From Acidovorax_G lacteus (GTDB lineage: Bacteria > Pseudomonadota > Gammaproteobacteria > Burkholderiales > Burkholderiaceae_C), in assembly GCF_039540375.1 (NCBI RefSeq), contig NZ_BAABEX010000002.1:54727-118726 (forward strand): a stretch of DNA of 64,000 nucleotides. Reading direction: 5' to 3'. Each line of letters begins with the position of its first letter. The first letter of the stretch is position 1. Positions 16,106 to 23,508 of this stretch are shown here, piece by piece. A program made the translations under genes and the position numbers. The notes beneath the pieces were generated by a model. That model searched no databases. It was not told where the DNA came from and saw only the letters and a program-made list of their open reading frames with translations.

Positions 16106-16906
16106 TCATCGCGCTGGCACTGCGGCCAGCGGCTGTCCGTACACCGGGTGCTCGCGCAGTGTGCGAAAGCAGAAACCCCGCTCCTTCAGGCCCGCGATCA
16201 GCGGCTCGAGTACGGCCGGGGCCCAGGGGTCCTTACGCGACCAGATGCCCAGGTGGGCCATCAGGATGTCGCCCGCCCGGATATCGCGCAGCGCCTTGCG
16301 CAGCAGGGCGTCGTTGCTGTAGGTCTCGCTGGGCAGTTCGTCGCCCAGGAAGCCGGCCGGCGACCAGCCCACATGGCGGTAGCCGCAGGCCTCGGCCGCC
16401 CGCACCAGCTGCGGTGAGGTCTTGCCGCCCGGCGCGCGAAACAGTGGCAGCGGCGGCTGCCCGGTCAGCGCCTGCAGCCGGTCGGCGGCTTTGCGGATCT
16501 CTGCGCAGTACTCGGCTGCCGTGAGCGTGAAGCTCTGCCCCTGGCGCGGCCCGGCCGAAGGGCGCACGCGAAAGGCCAACGCATCGCCCTGCCCCAGGTC
16601 GGCCCGCCAGTAGGTGTGGTCCCAGGTGTGGGACGCAAACGCATGGCCTTCGGCCGCGCGCGCCTTCCACCAGGGCGCCCAGTGATCGCCCAGACTGCCG
16701 TCACCTTCCTGGGTGCGTTCGTGGGCGGCAAAAAAGGTCACCCGCACCTGCTGGCGCTGCAGCACCTGGGCAATCAGCGGGGCTACGCCCATGTGACCGG
16801 TGTCCAGGGTGAGGTACAATGGTTTATCGCAGGCAAAACCGGCGCTCGTGCTGACCAAACAAGCACAAGCAGCTACCAATTTAATAGCATTGAACGGGCG
16901 GGCCAT
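16106..16906 (-). CDS. Secreted polysaccharide deacetylase (NodB-like) with repeat-derived signal peptide
   Basis: The 266-residue product is a carbohydrate esterase 4 (NodB) domain after a signal peptide. NodB motif 1 reads TLDTG (33-37) instead of TFDDG, so the second, metal-binding Asp is Thr. Motif 2 SHTWDH (92-97) keeps both His. Later motifs FRAPGGK and HLGIWSRKDPW are present. AGGAG is 6 bases before the ATG at 16906. Codons 5-21 (NAIKLVAACACLVSTSA) coincide with a copy of the dispersed palindromic repeat found elsewhere in this window. VAAC could also serve as a weak lipobox. Activity on peptidoglycan or an exopolysaccharide is inferred, and the altered motif makes catalysis uncertain. 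Confidence 0.85.
   Translation of the reverse strand: MARPFNAIKLVAACACLVSTSAGFACDKPLYLTLDTGHMGVAPLIAQVLQRQQVRVTFFAAHERTQEGDGSLGDHWAPWWKARAAEGHAFASHTWDHTYWRADLGQGDALAFRVRPSAGPRQGQSFTLTAAEYCAEIRKAADRLQALTGQPPLPLFRAPGGKTSPQLVRAAEACGYRHVGWSPAGFLGDELPSETYSNDALLRKALRDIRAGDILMAHLGIWSRKDPWAPAVLEPLIAGLKERGFCFRTLREHPVYGQPLAAVPAR
16844..16889 (+). repeat. Dispersed palindromic repeat, intragenic copy
   Basis: Arms GCTCGTGCT (16844-16852) and AAGCACAAGCAGC (16861-16873) flank an 8-base loop. The tail (16874-16889) matches the consensus TAtcAAAttcgTAGCA. It is embedded in the signal-peptide codons of the deacetylase gene, which is read on the opposite strand. Confidence 0.75.
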
Positions 16907-16932
16907 GGCGGGCTCCTGCGGGGTGCGCAGCG

Positions 16933-17907
16933 TCAGCGCGGCGCGTGCTGCAAGGTCCATACGCCATGGGGCGACTTGCCCACCGGCACCTGACGCACCA
17001 CCTTGCGCGTTTCGGTGTCGATCACGGTGAGCTTGCGCGCCCAGCGCGAGGTCACGTAGATGTAGCGGCCGTCGGCCGACACATCCATGCAATCCGGACC
17101 ACCCGGTGCGGGATAGGTGGCCACCAGTGTCTGGGTTTGCATGTCGAGGCGGCCAATGGTATTGGCCACGCGGTTGCTCACATACAGATGGCGACCATCC
17201 CCGGCCGCGCGGAATGCATGGGCGCCTGCACCGGTCTTGATGCGCTTGACGGCCTTGGGCTCGCGGCCCGAGATGTCGAACACCTCCACGCTATCGCCCC
17301 CCGTCAGACCCACGAACAGCAGTTGGTCGTCGGGCCGACCGTACACGTCGGCGGGCATGGGGCCGGTCTTGATGCGCCAGCGGATGGTCTGCGTGGCAAT
17401 GTCGATGCCCACCAGCTCATCACTGTCCTGCATGGTCACATAGGCCACCTGGCTGCGACTGTCCACCCAGATGTGGCTGGGCGTACGCCCCGTGGACACG
17501 CGTTTGGCGAGCGTGAGGTCCTTGCCATCCCAGCGGTAGAAATCCACATGGTTGAGCCGGTTGGCCGCCGTGATCAGCCACTTCATATCGGGCGTGAAGC
17601 GCAGATGGTACGGGTCGATGATGTCGCGGACCGTACGTTGTACCTGGGCGGTGCGCGGGTCAATGAAGGTCAGCGAATCGCCGAGTGCATTGGCGACGAT
17701 CAGCGACTTCTCGTCGGGCGTGAGGTACAGATGGTGCGGCTCCTTGCCAGTAGGGATGCGGCTGGTTTCCGTCCATGTGACCGGGTCGATCACGCTGATG
17801 TTGGCCTCCAGGGAGTTGAGCACGAACAGCGGCGGGGCCGCCCAGACGGCCGCGGCACCACATGCCACCGCCACGGACGCCAGCATGCGCCCCAGACTAC
17901 GAAACAT
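16933..17907 (-). CDS. YncE-type secreted beta-propeller protein
   Basis: The 324-residue product has an N-terminal signal peptide (MFRSLGRMLASVAVACGAAA, ending VWAAP). About seven YVTN-type blades follow, with repeats such as FVLNSLEANISVIDP, LIVANALGDSLTFIDP and LYVSNRVANTIGRLD. YncE-like proteins are periplasmic seven-bladed propellers of uncertain role, some binding DNA or cofactors. The ATG at 17907 is preferred to an adjacent GTG one codon upstream. It is the first gene of a five-gene run; the deacetylase starts 26 bases after its stop. No substrate can be assigned. Confidence 0.85.
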   Translation of the reverse strand: MFRSLGRMLASVAVACGAAAVWAAPPLFVLNSLEANISVIDPVTWTETSRIPTGKEPHHLYLTPDEKSLIVANALGDSLTFIDPRTAQVQRTVRDIIDPYHLRFTPDMKWLITAANRLNHVDFYRWDGKDLTLAKRVSTGRTPSHIWVDSRSQVAYVTMQDSDELVGIDIATQTIRWRIKTGPMPADVYGRPDDQLLFVGLTGGDSVEVFDISGREPKAVKRIKTGAGAHAFRAAGDGRHLYVSNRVANTIGRLDMQTQTLVATYPAPGGPDCMDVSADGRYIYVTSRWARKLTVIDTETRKVVRQVPVGKSPHGVWTLQHAPR

Positions 17908-18228
17908 CACGACACCAACAGCTTACGAACAGGCGACAAGTGTAGCCGCCGCCTACGCCACCCAAGGCCAAGGCAAGGAGCTTTCATGGCCCACATCAAA
18001 GGGCAGCACTGGCCCGCCGCCCACGCCAGGGGCTGAGGGCGTTCCGGAACATCGAGCCTCCATCCGCACCGCACAGCGCGCGACTGCACCCGCGCACACG
18101 GCCCCGCTCACCGAGGCCTGCCTGCCGTGAGCCGGCGGCCTGCGCCCGCCCCGCCATGCGGGTCACTCGTGCTTGCCCCCCAGCACACGCCGATCTCAAA
18201 CAGACACTGCGCTGCCACCGGAGAACAC
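17908..18228. other. Non-coding gap between pseudouridine synthase and beta-propeller genes
   Basis: No convincing gene is present. A 16-codon plus-strand ORF (17986-18036, MAHIKGQHWPAAHARG) has a good AAGGAG 6 bases before its ATG, but is very short. GC-rich inverted segments occur near 18110-18160. The promoter of the five-gene cluster should lie near its right-hand neighbour's start, but no clear consensus was seen. Confidence 0.5.
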
Positions 18229-18987
18229 TCAGGCGTGTGCTGCTGCGCCGGAAGCCGTCATCAGCGCCAGATCGGCCTCGGTGAGCCAGCGCCATTGCCC
18301 CGGGGCCAGGTCTGCAGGCAGGGTGTAGCCTCCGATGCGCGAGCGGTGCAGGGTTTCGACCCGGTTGTGCACGGCCGCCACCATGCGCTTGACCTGGTGG
18401 TATTTGCCTTCGGTCAGTGTGAGCTGCAGCGCGTGCGGGCCGGTCTGCACGCATGCAGCGGCCCGCACCGGCGAGGTTTCGCCGTCGAGCAGCACGCCCG
18501 CAAGCAACTGCTGCACCTGCACGTCCGTGACGGGATGCTTGGTGCCCACCTCGTACACCTTGGGCACATGCTTGCGTGGCGAAGTCATGCGGTGGATGAA
18601 AGCCCCGTCGTCGCTCAGCAGCAGCAGACCGGTCGTGTCCTGGTCAAGCCGCCCGATGGCCTGCACGCCCATCAAGCCGCCCTTGTGCGGCCGCTGGCGC
18701 AGCGGCGCGGGCAGCAGTGTGTAGATACTGGGATAGGTCGACGGCTTTTGCGAGCATTCGGTGCCCGCAGGCTTGTGCAGCACCAGGTAAGCCAAGCGCG
18801 CATACGGCCATTCGGTGCCCTGCACGCGCAGGCGCAGGCCCTCGGGCTCCACATCGTGGCTGGCCTGCTGGGTTGTCTGCCAGTCACCGCCCTGCTCTGC
18901 ATACTCGACCCAGCCCTGCTGAACCAGGCCCGCGCAGATGCGGCGGGTGCCAAAGCCCTGGGAATAAAGCGCGTCCTGCAGTTCCAT
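18229..18987 (-). CDS. 16S/23S rRNA pseudouridine synthase, RsuA/RluE type
   Basis: The 252-residue product converts specific uridines of rRNA to pseudouridine. It has an N-terminal S4-like region (ALYSQGFGTRRICAGLVQQG) and the catalytic domain with YLVLHKPAGTECS and GRLDQDTTGLLLL, where D115 is the catalytic aspartate. KVYEVGTKHP and EGKYHQVKRMVAAVHN are typical of the RsuA branch. The ATG at 18987 is preferred to a TTG four codons earlier. It stands alone between two gaps of over 300 bases. Which rRNA position it modifies cannot be told here. Confidence 0.85.
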   Translation of the reverse strand: MELQDALYSQGFGTRRICAGLVQQGWVEYAEQGGDWQTTQQASHDVEPEGLRLRVQGTEWPYARLAYLVLHKPAGTECSQKPSTYPSIYTLLPAPLRQRPHKGGLMGVQAIGRLDQDTTGLLLLSDDGAFIHRMTSPRKHVPKVYEVGTKHPVTDVQVQQLLAGVLLDGETSPVRAAACVQTGPHALQLTLTEGKYHQVKRMVAAVHNRVETLHRSRIGGYTLPADLAPGQWRWLTEADLALMTASGAAAHA

Positions 18988-19432
18988 GCTCAGATCCAAC
19001 GAGAAAAGGAGAGGCGCGACAGGCGGTCACACCCCGGGAAGATGGGTTGGGCGGTCGACGCAGAGATGTGTCACGGCCAGTCCCGCCGTGCAGCCACGCC
19101 TGCTGATCGCCTGCACGGCCATCGGAGTATGGCGTGTCAGCGTACGCAGCCGCCCAAACCCAGCTCAGACAAGGCCCTCACACCGTCCACGGCAGCGCCC
19201 GACTGCGCGCACGCAGCCGGGCGTTCACGCCGTGTAGGGCTGCCGTGCAGCAGGCTGTGCGAGGCCGCCACGACGGCCTTGAGCGCTCCCAAAACAGGAG
19301 CGGCTCGTGCTTGACTTTGTTGGGCCGCAGCCACTTTTAGCCACAACATTTGAAGGGACTCGGCCGACATCCGCAGATGTGCCACCCTAGCGGCCGCGGC
19401 CCCATGAGGGGGCCGCGGTAGGCCCCGCCGCG
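18988..19432. other. Non-coding gap between hflC and the pseudouridine synthase gene
   Basis: This 445-base stretch has no ORF I can support. An 82-codon minus-strand ORF (19137-19385) shows no family features or ribosome site. A degenerate fragment resembling the dispersed repeat (GCTCGTGCTTGA, 19303-19314) occurs. A GC-rich palindrome lies close to the hflC stop. In many relatives hflC is followed by hisZ and purA; neither is here. Confidence 0.5.
19394..19418 (-). terminator. GC-rich hairpin after hflC
   Basis: A perfect 10-bp stem (19394-19403 with 19409-19418) with a 5-base loop lies 15 bases beyond the hflC stop. There is no T run on either side, so it may be a weak terminator or a 3'-end stabilising structure. 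Confidence 0.45.
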
Positions 19433-20341
19433 TTACTTCTTGGCCGCAGCGCCTGCGTTGCCTGCCGAACCGTTGCGCAGGGTCTTGAAGAACTCTGAAC
19501 TCGACGGATCCAGCACCATCACGTCCGACTTCTTGTTGAACGAGGCCTTGTAGGCTTCCAGGCTGCGGTAGAACTGCGCAAACTGCGGATCGCGGCCGAA
19601 GGCTTCGGCGTAGATGCGGGCGGCTTCTGCGTCGCCTTCGCCCATGATCTTCTGCGCATCGCGGTAAGCGTTGGCAATCAGAATGTCGCGCTGGCGCTCG
19701 GCGTCGGCGCGGATCTTTTCACCCTCGGCCGCACCGGTGGAGCGCAACTCGTTGGCCACGCGCTTGCGCTCGGCTTCCATGCGGCGATACACGGATTCGG
19801 TGATGGCCTCGACGTAGTCCACGCGCGTGATGCGCACGTCCACCACGTCCACGCCCCAAGGCTTTTCGCCGCGCACGGTTTCCAGCACCTCACGGCGCAC
19901 ATCGGTCATCAGGTCTTCGCGCTTGACGGAGAGCAACTCCTTCACGGTGCGCTTGTTGATCTCTTCCTGGAACGCGTTGCGCACCACGCGGTTGAGCTGC
20001 ACAGCGCCGGCGCGCTCGTCCAGACCCACGTTGCGGATGTAGTCCGACGGCTCGGAGATGCGCCAGCGCACATACCAGTCGATCACCACCCGCTGCTTTT
20101 CGGCCGTGAGCATGGGCTCGGTGTCGCTGCTGTCGAGCGTGAGCAGGCGCTTGTCGATGTACGACACGTTCTGGAACGGCGGCGGCAGCTTGAAGTTGAG
20201 GCCAGGCTCGGTGATGACTTCCTTGATCTGGCCCAGCGCGTACAGCACGCCGAACTGGCGCTGGTCCACCACGAACACCATGGAACTGAGCAGCGCCAGC
20301 GCCACCAGCAGGGACGAGGCAATAAATCCGATTCGATTCAC
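19433..20341 (-). CDS. hflC: FtsH protease modulator HflC (GTG start)
   Basis: HflC, with HflK, forms a membrane cage around the FtsH protease and tunes its activity. The 302-residue product has one N-terminal membrane anchor (IGFIASSLLVALALLSSMVF) and an SPFH/band-7 domain beginning VVDQRQFGVLYALGQ. A coiled C-terminal stretch includes GAAEGEKIRADAERQ. The start is a GTG at 20341 with AGGAG 7 bases upstream. That ribosome site overlaps the hflK stop region, so translation is coupled. Confidence 0.95.
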   Translation of the reverse strand: MNRIGFIASSLLVALALLSSMVFVVDQRQFGVLYALGQIKEVITEPGLNFKLPPPFQNVSYIDKRLLTLDSSDTEPMLTAEKQRVVIDWYVRWRISEPSDYIRNVGLDERAGAVQLNRVVRNAFQEEINKRTVKELLSVKREDLMTDVRREVLETVRGEKPWGVDVVDVRITRVDYVEAITESVYRRMEAERKRVANELRSTGAAEGEKIRADAERQRDILIANAYRDAQKIMGEGDAEAARIYAEAFGRDPQFAQFYRSLEAYKASFNKKSDVMVLDPSSSEFFKTLRNGSAGNAGAAAKK

Positions 20342-20353
20342 GTGGGGCTCCTA

Positions 20354-21727
20354 CTAGCGGGATTCCCGGTCACGGCTGCGACTGCTGTCGCGGCTGCGGG
20401 GGTCGGCCGACCCGGCCATGGGCGCGGGGTTGGCGGCGGGAGAGGAAGACGGGTTCACCATGGCTTCGCTGCTGCCCAAGGGCTGCGCAGCCACGCCCTG
20501 CATGATCTTGTCCAGCGGCAGATACAGCAGGTTCGAGCCCTGGCGCGACTCAACCAGCACCTTGGTCACACTGCCGTAGATCTGCTGCATGGTGTCGAGG
20601 TACATGCGGTCACGGGTCACCTGCGGAGCACGCTGGTATTCGGCCAGCACCGATGAGAAGCGCTGCGCATCGCCCTGGGCCTGCGCCACGATACGCGCCT
20701 TGTACGCGGCGGCCTCCTCACGCAGACGCGAGGCAGAACCCACGGCACGGGGGACCACGTCGTTGGCGTATGCCTCGGCTTCGTTCTTGAGGCGTTCGCG
20801 CTCCTGGCCTGCCTTGAGCACATCGTCGAACGCAGCCTGCACCTGCTCGGGCGGGCGCACGCCGCCCTGCTGCAGGTTGATGCCCACCACCTCGACGCCG
20901 ACCTTGTAGCGGTCGAGGATGGTCTGCATCAGCGTACGCACGCGGGGTGCGATTTGGTCACGCTCTTCAGCCAAAGCCGTGTCCATGCGCATCTTGCCCA
21001 CGACCTCGCGCACTGCCGTCTCAGCGGCCTGTACCACGGCGTCGGCCGGGTTCTTGCTCTCGAACAGCCACGCGCGTGCGTCGTTCAGGCGGTACTGCAC
21101 GGCGAACTTGATTTCGACGATGTTCTCGTCTTCGGTGAGCATGGCCGACTCGCGCAGGCCCGTGCTCTTGACGATGGTGTCGCGGCCCACGTCGGCCGAG
21201 CGGATCTGCGTGACAAACACCAGTTCATGCCGCTCGATCGGGTACGGCAGACGCCAATTCAGACCGGCGCCCTTGGTTTCCTTGTACTTGCCGAACTGCG
21301 TGATCACCGCCTGCTGGCCTTCCTGAACGATGAAGATGCCGGTACCCATCCAGATCACGAAGGCAATGCCCAGAATCAGCCCCAGACCGATGCCTGCACC
21401 CTTCATGTCGGGCTGAAAGCCTCCCGCTCCCCCCTGTCGGCCACCGCCGTTGCCCCCCGGCTTGCCGAACAGGCCGGAGAGCTTGCGGTTGAGGTCGCGC
21501 CACAGTTCATCAAGATCCGGCGGCTGCCCCCCGGGCTGGGGCCCGCGGTTGCCACCACCTGGCGGCGTGGGCGGGGGCGGCGGCGCTGGTGGACGCTCGC
21601 CCTCCGGGCGGCGCTCGTCATCGCCGGCATCGGGGCCGCGGCCCCATCGGGGGTCGTTCAGGTTGAACATCCTGCGCCAGCCGGACGCAAGGCCCACTGC
21701 GCGGCGCGAAGCATGGAAGGGATTCAT
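20354..21727 (-). CDS. hflK: FtsH protease modulator HflK
   Basis: The partner of HflC in the FtsH-regulating SPFH complex. The 457-residue product has a cytoplasmic Pro/Gly-rich N terminus (about 30-110, with a poly-Pro run), one membrane segment (GIGLGLILGIAFVIWMGTGI) and the band-7 domain starting VQEGQQAVITQFGK. A coiled region and a Ser/Arg-rich tail of about 25 residues (PRSRDSSRSRDRESR) follow. The ATG at 21727 is chosen; a second ATG at 21670 (MFNLNDPRWGRG) is where many relatives effectively begin. It lies between hflX and hflC. Confidence 0.94.
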   Translation of the reverse strand: MNPFHASRRAVGLASGWRRMFNLNDPRWGRGPDAGDDERRPEGERPPAPPPPPTPPGGGNRGPQPGGQPPDLDELWRDLNRKLSGLFGKPGGNGGGRQGGAGGFQPDMKGAGIGLGLILGIAFVIWMGTGIFIVQEGQQAVITQFGKYKETKGAGLNWRLPYPIERHELVFVTQIRSADVGRDTIVKSTGLRESAMLTEDENIVEIKFAVQYRLNDARAWLFESKNPADAVVQAAETAVREVVGKMRMDTALAEERDQIAPRVRTLMQTILDRYKVGVEVVGINLQQGGVRPPEQVQAAFDDVLKAGQERERLKNEAEAYANDVVPRAVGSASRLREEAAAYKARIVAQAQGDAQRFSSVLAEYQRAPQVTRDRMYLDTMQQIYGSVTKVLVESRQGSNLLYLPLDKIMQGVAAQPLGSSEAMVNPSSSPAANPAPMAGSADPRSRDSSRSRDRESR

Positions 21728-21757
21728 TCGAAACAACTCGGGTTAGATGTCCACAAC

Positions 21758-22942
21758 TCAAGGCATTGTGCCCAAAGGATCCTCGGGCTCGTCCAATACG
21801 GGACGCCCCCCTGGGGGCATGTCGGCCCGCAACGCCACCTGTCGGGCCATTTCGGCACGCAGTTCTGCCAGGCCCAGCCCGGCCTGCGCGCTGATGAAGA
21901 TGCGCGGTGTTTCCACGCCCTGCAGATCGTAGGAGTCCAGCAGGTGCGGTGGCCGCTGTGCGTCGGCCATGCGATCGAGCTTGTTGAACACCAGGATCTG
22001 CGGCACCTGATCCGCCCCGATTTCCTTGAGTACCTTCTGGACGTCGTCCATGTGCTCCGGAAAGTCGGGGTTGGAGGCGTCCACCACATGCAGCAGCAGA
22101 TCCGCCTCGGCGGCTTCCTGCAGCGTGGCCTCGAACGCATCGATCAGGCTGTGCGGCAGGTCGCGGATGAAGCCCACCGTGTCGGACAGCGAAATCGCAC
22201 GCCCCGCTTCGCCCAGATAGAGCTGACGCGTCGTCGGGTCCAGCGTGGCAAACAACTGGTCGGCCGCATAGGCCTTGGCCTTGACCAAGGTGTTGAACAG
22301 GGTGGACTTGCCTGCGTTGGTGTACCCCACAAGCGCCACCACGAACACGTCGTTGCGCTCGCGCTGGCGACGCTGGGTAGCTCGCTGCTTCTTGACCTTG
22401 GCCAGCCGCTCACGGGTGCGCTTGATCGACTCGGCGATCATGCGGCGGTCCAGCTCGATCTGCGTCTCGCCTGGCCCGCCGCGCGTTCCGATACCGCCGC
22501 GCTGGCGCTCCAGGTGACTCCAGCGGCGCACCAGCCTTGTGCTCAGGTACTGCAGCCGGGCCAGCTCCACCTGCAGCTTGCCTTCGTGGCTGCGCGCACG
22601 CTGCGCAAAGATTTCAAGGATGAGCAAAGTGCGATCGTTGACCGGCAGTTCGACGTGCCGCTCCAGGTTGCGCTGCTGAGCAGGGCTAAGCGCCTGGTCA
22701 AACAGCACTTCGGTCGCGCCGTGCATCAGCGCCAGCTCTCGGATTTCGTCGGCCTTGCCCGACCCCACGAACAGGGCCGCATCCGGCGCACGACGCTTGC
22801 AGACTACGCGTGCCACCGGCTCCAGACCGGCCGTCTGGGCCAGCAGACCGAGTTCTTCGAGTTCGACGTCGAAGCGTTCCTTGCCGAAATCGACGCCAAC
22901 GAGCAGGGCCTTGGGTGTGCGGGCCTGCTGCGTGTCACGCAA
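21758..22942 (-). CDS. hflX: Ribosome-associated GTPase HflX (TTG start)
   Basis: HflX is an Obg-HflX superfamily GTPase that splits stalled ribosomes. The 394-residue product has the N-terminal HflX domain (ALLVGVDFGKERFD to GGPGETQIELDRR) and a coiled linker. The G domain shows G1 GYTNAGKST, DTVGFI and NKLD. No ATG lies upstream: the frame is closed by a TGA 13 codons earlier. The TTG at 22942 has GGAGG 8 bases before it, so TTG is a well-supported start. It follows hfq by 47 bases in the conserved hfq-hflX-hflK-hflC order. Confidence 0.94.
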   Translation of the reverse strand: MRDTQQARTPKALLVGVDFGKERFDVELEELGLLAQTAGLEPVARVVCKRRAPDAALFVGSGKADEIRELALMHGATEVLFDQALSPAQQRNLERHVELPVNDRTLLILEIFAQRARSHEGKLQVELARLQYLSTRLVRRWSHLERQRGGIGTRGGPGETQIELDRRMIAESIKRTRERLAKVKKQRATQRRQRERNDVFVVALVGYTNAGKSTLFNTLVKAKAYAADQLFATLDPTTRQLYLGEAGRAISLSDTVGFIRDLPHSLIDAFEATLQEAAEADLLLHVVDASNPDFPEHMDDVQKVLKEIGADQVPQILVFNKLDRMADAQRPPHLLDSYDLQGVETPRIFISAQAGLGLAELRAEMARQVALRADMPPGGRPVLDEPEDPLGTMP

Positions 22943-22989
22943 GGAAATCGCCTCCGTCCGCCACAGGTGCGGATTGACGGGTCATACGA

Positions 22990-23247
22990 TTAACCGGGGT
23001 TGCCGTTGCTCGCGTCGCCGTTGTCGGCCACACTGAAGTTTACGGCGCGCCCAGGGACGATGGTGGAGATGGCGTGCTTGTACACCATTTGCGTCACGGT
23101 ATTGCGCAACAGCACCACGTACTGATCGAAGGACTCGATCTGCCCTTGTAGCTTGATCCCGTTCACCAGGTAAATCGAAACCGGAATGTGCTCCCGGCGC
23201 AGGGCGTTCAAAAAGGGATCCTGCAGAAGTTGGCCTTTGTTGCTCAC
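22990..23247 (-). CDS. hfq: RNA chaperone Hfq (GTG start)
   Basis: Hfq is the hexameric Sm-like protein that pairs small RNAs with mRNAs. The 85-residue product has the standard opening SNKGQLLQDPFLNALRREHI, Sm1 (VSIYLVNGIKLQGQIESFDQ) and Sm2 with the YKHAIS motif that binds poly-U on the proximal face. A short polar tail follows. The start is the GTG at 23247 with GGAG 7 bases upstream; the frame is open further but no homologous residues precede it. It is the first gene of the hfq-hflXKC operon. Confidence 0.97.
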   Translation of the reverse strand: MSNKGQLLQDPFLNALRREHIPVSIYLVNGIKLQGQIESFDQYVVLLRNTVTQMVYKHAISTIVPGRAVNFSVADNGDASNGNPG

Positions 23248-23508
23248 GATATTCTCCGTGTTCAAGGTGTTGTTGTGATGGCGCACGTTACCACAGCGAT
23301 CAAGCCTTTCGCAGCTTACAGCCGGAACACCCTTACGAAAAACCGCCCCAATCGGACGGCCCAATGCTCGCCTAACAACCGGCTGGCGGCAGCGCCACGC
23401 CCTATGTCGCGGATCCGGGATGCCCCCCCTGGGCAATGATCGGCAGCACCGTTTACACGAGGTGGAAGCGCCCAAGCGCCGACCGCACCACCGGGTGCGC
23501 ACGAGGTC

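Noticed and set aside
19137..19385. 82-codon minus-strand ORF in the hflC upstream gap
   Set aside because: No ribosome site, no family features, Ala-rich; indistinguishable from chance.
20954..22993. 679-codon plus-strand ORF opposite hflK and hflX
   Set aside because: Antisense to conserved genes, without family motifs.
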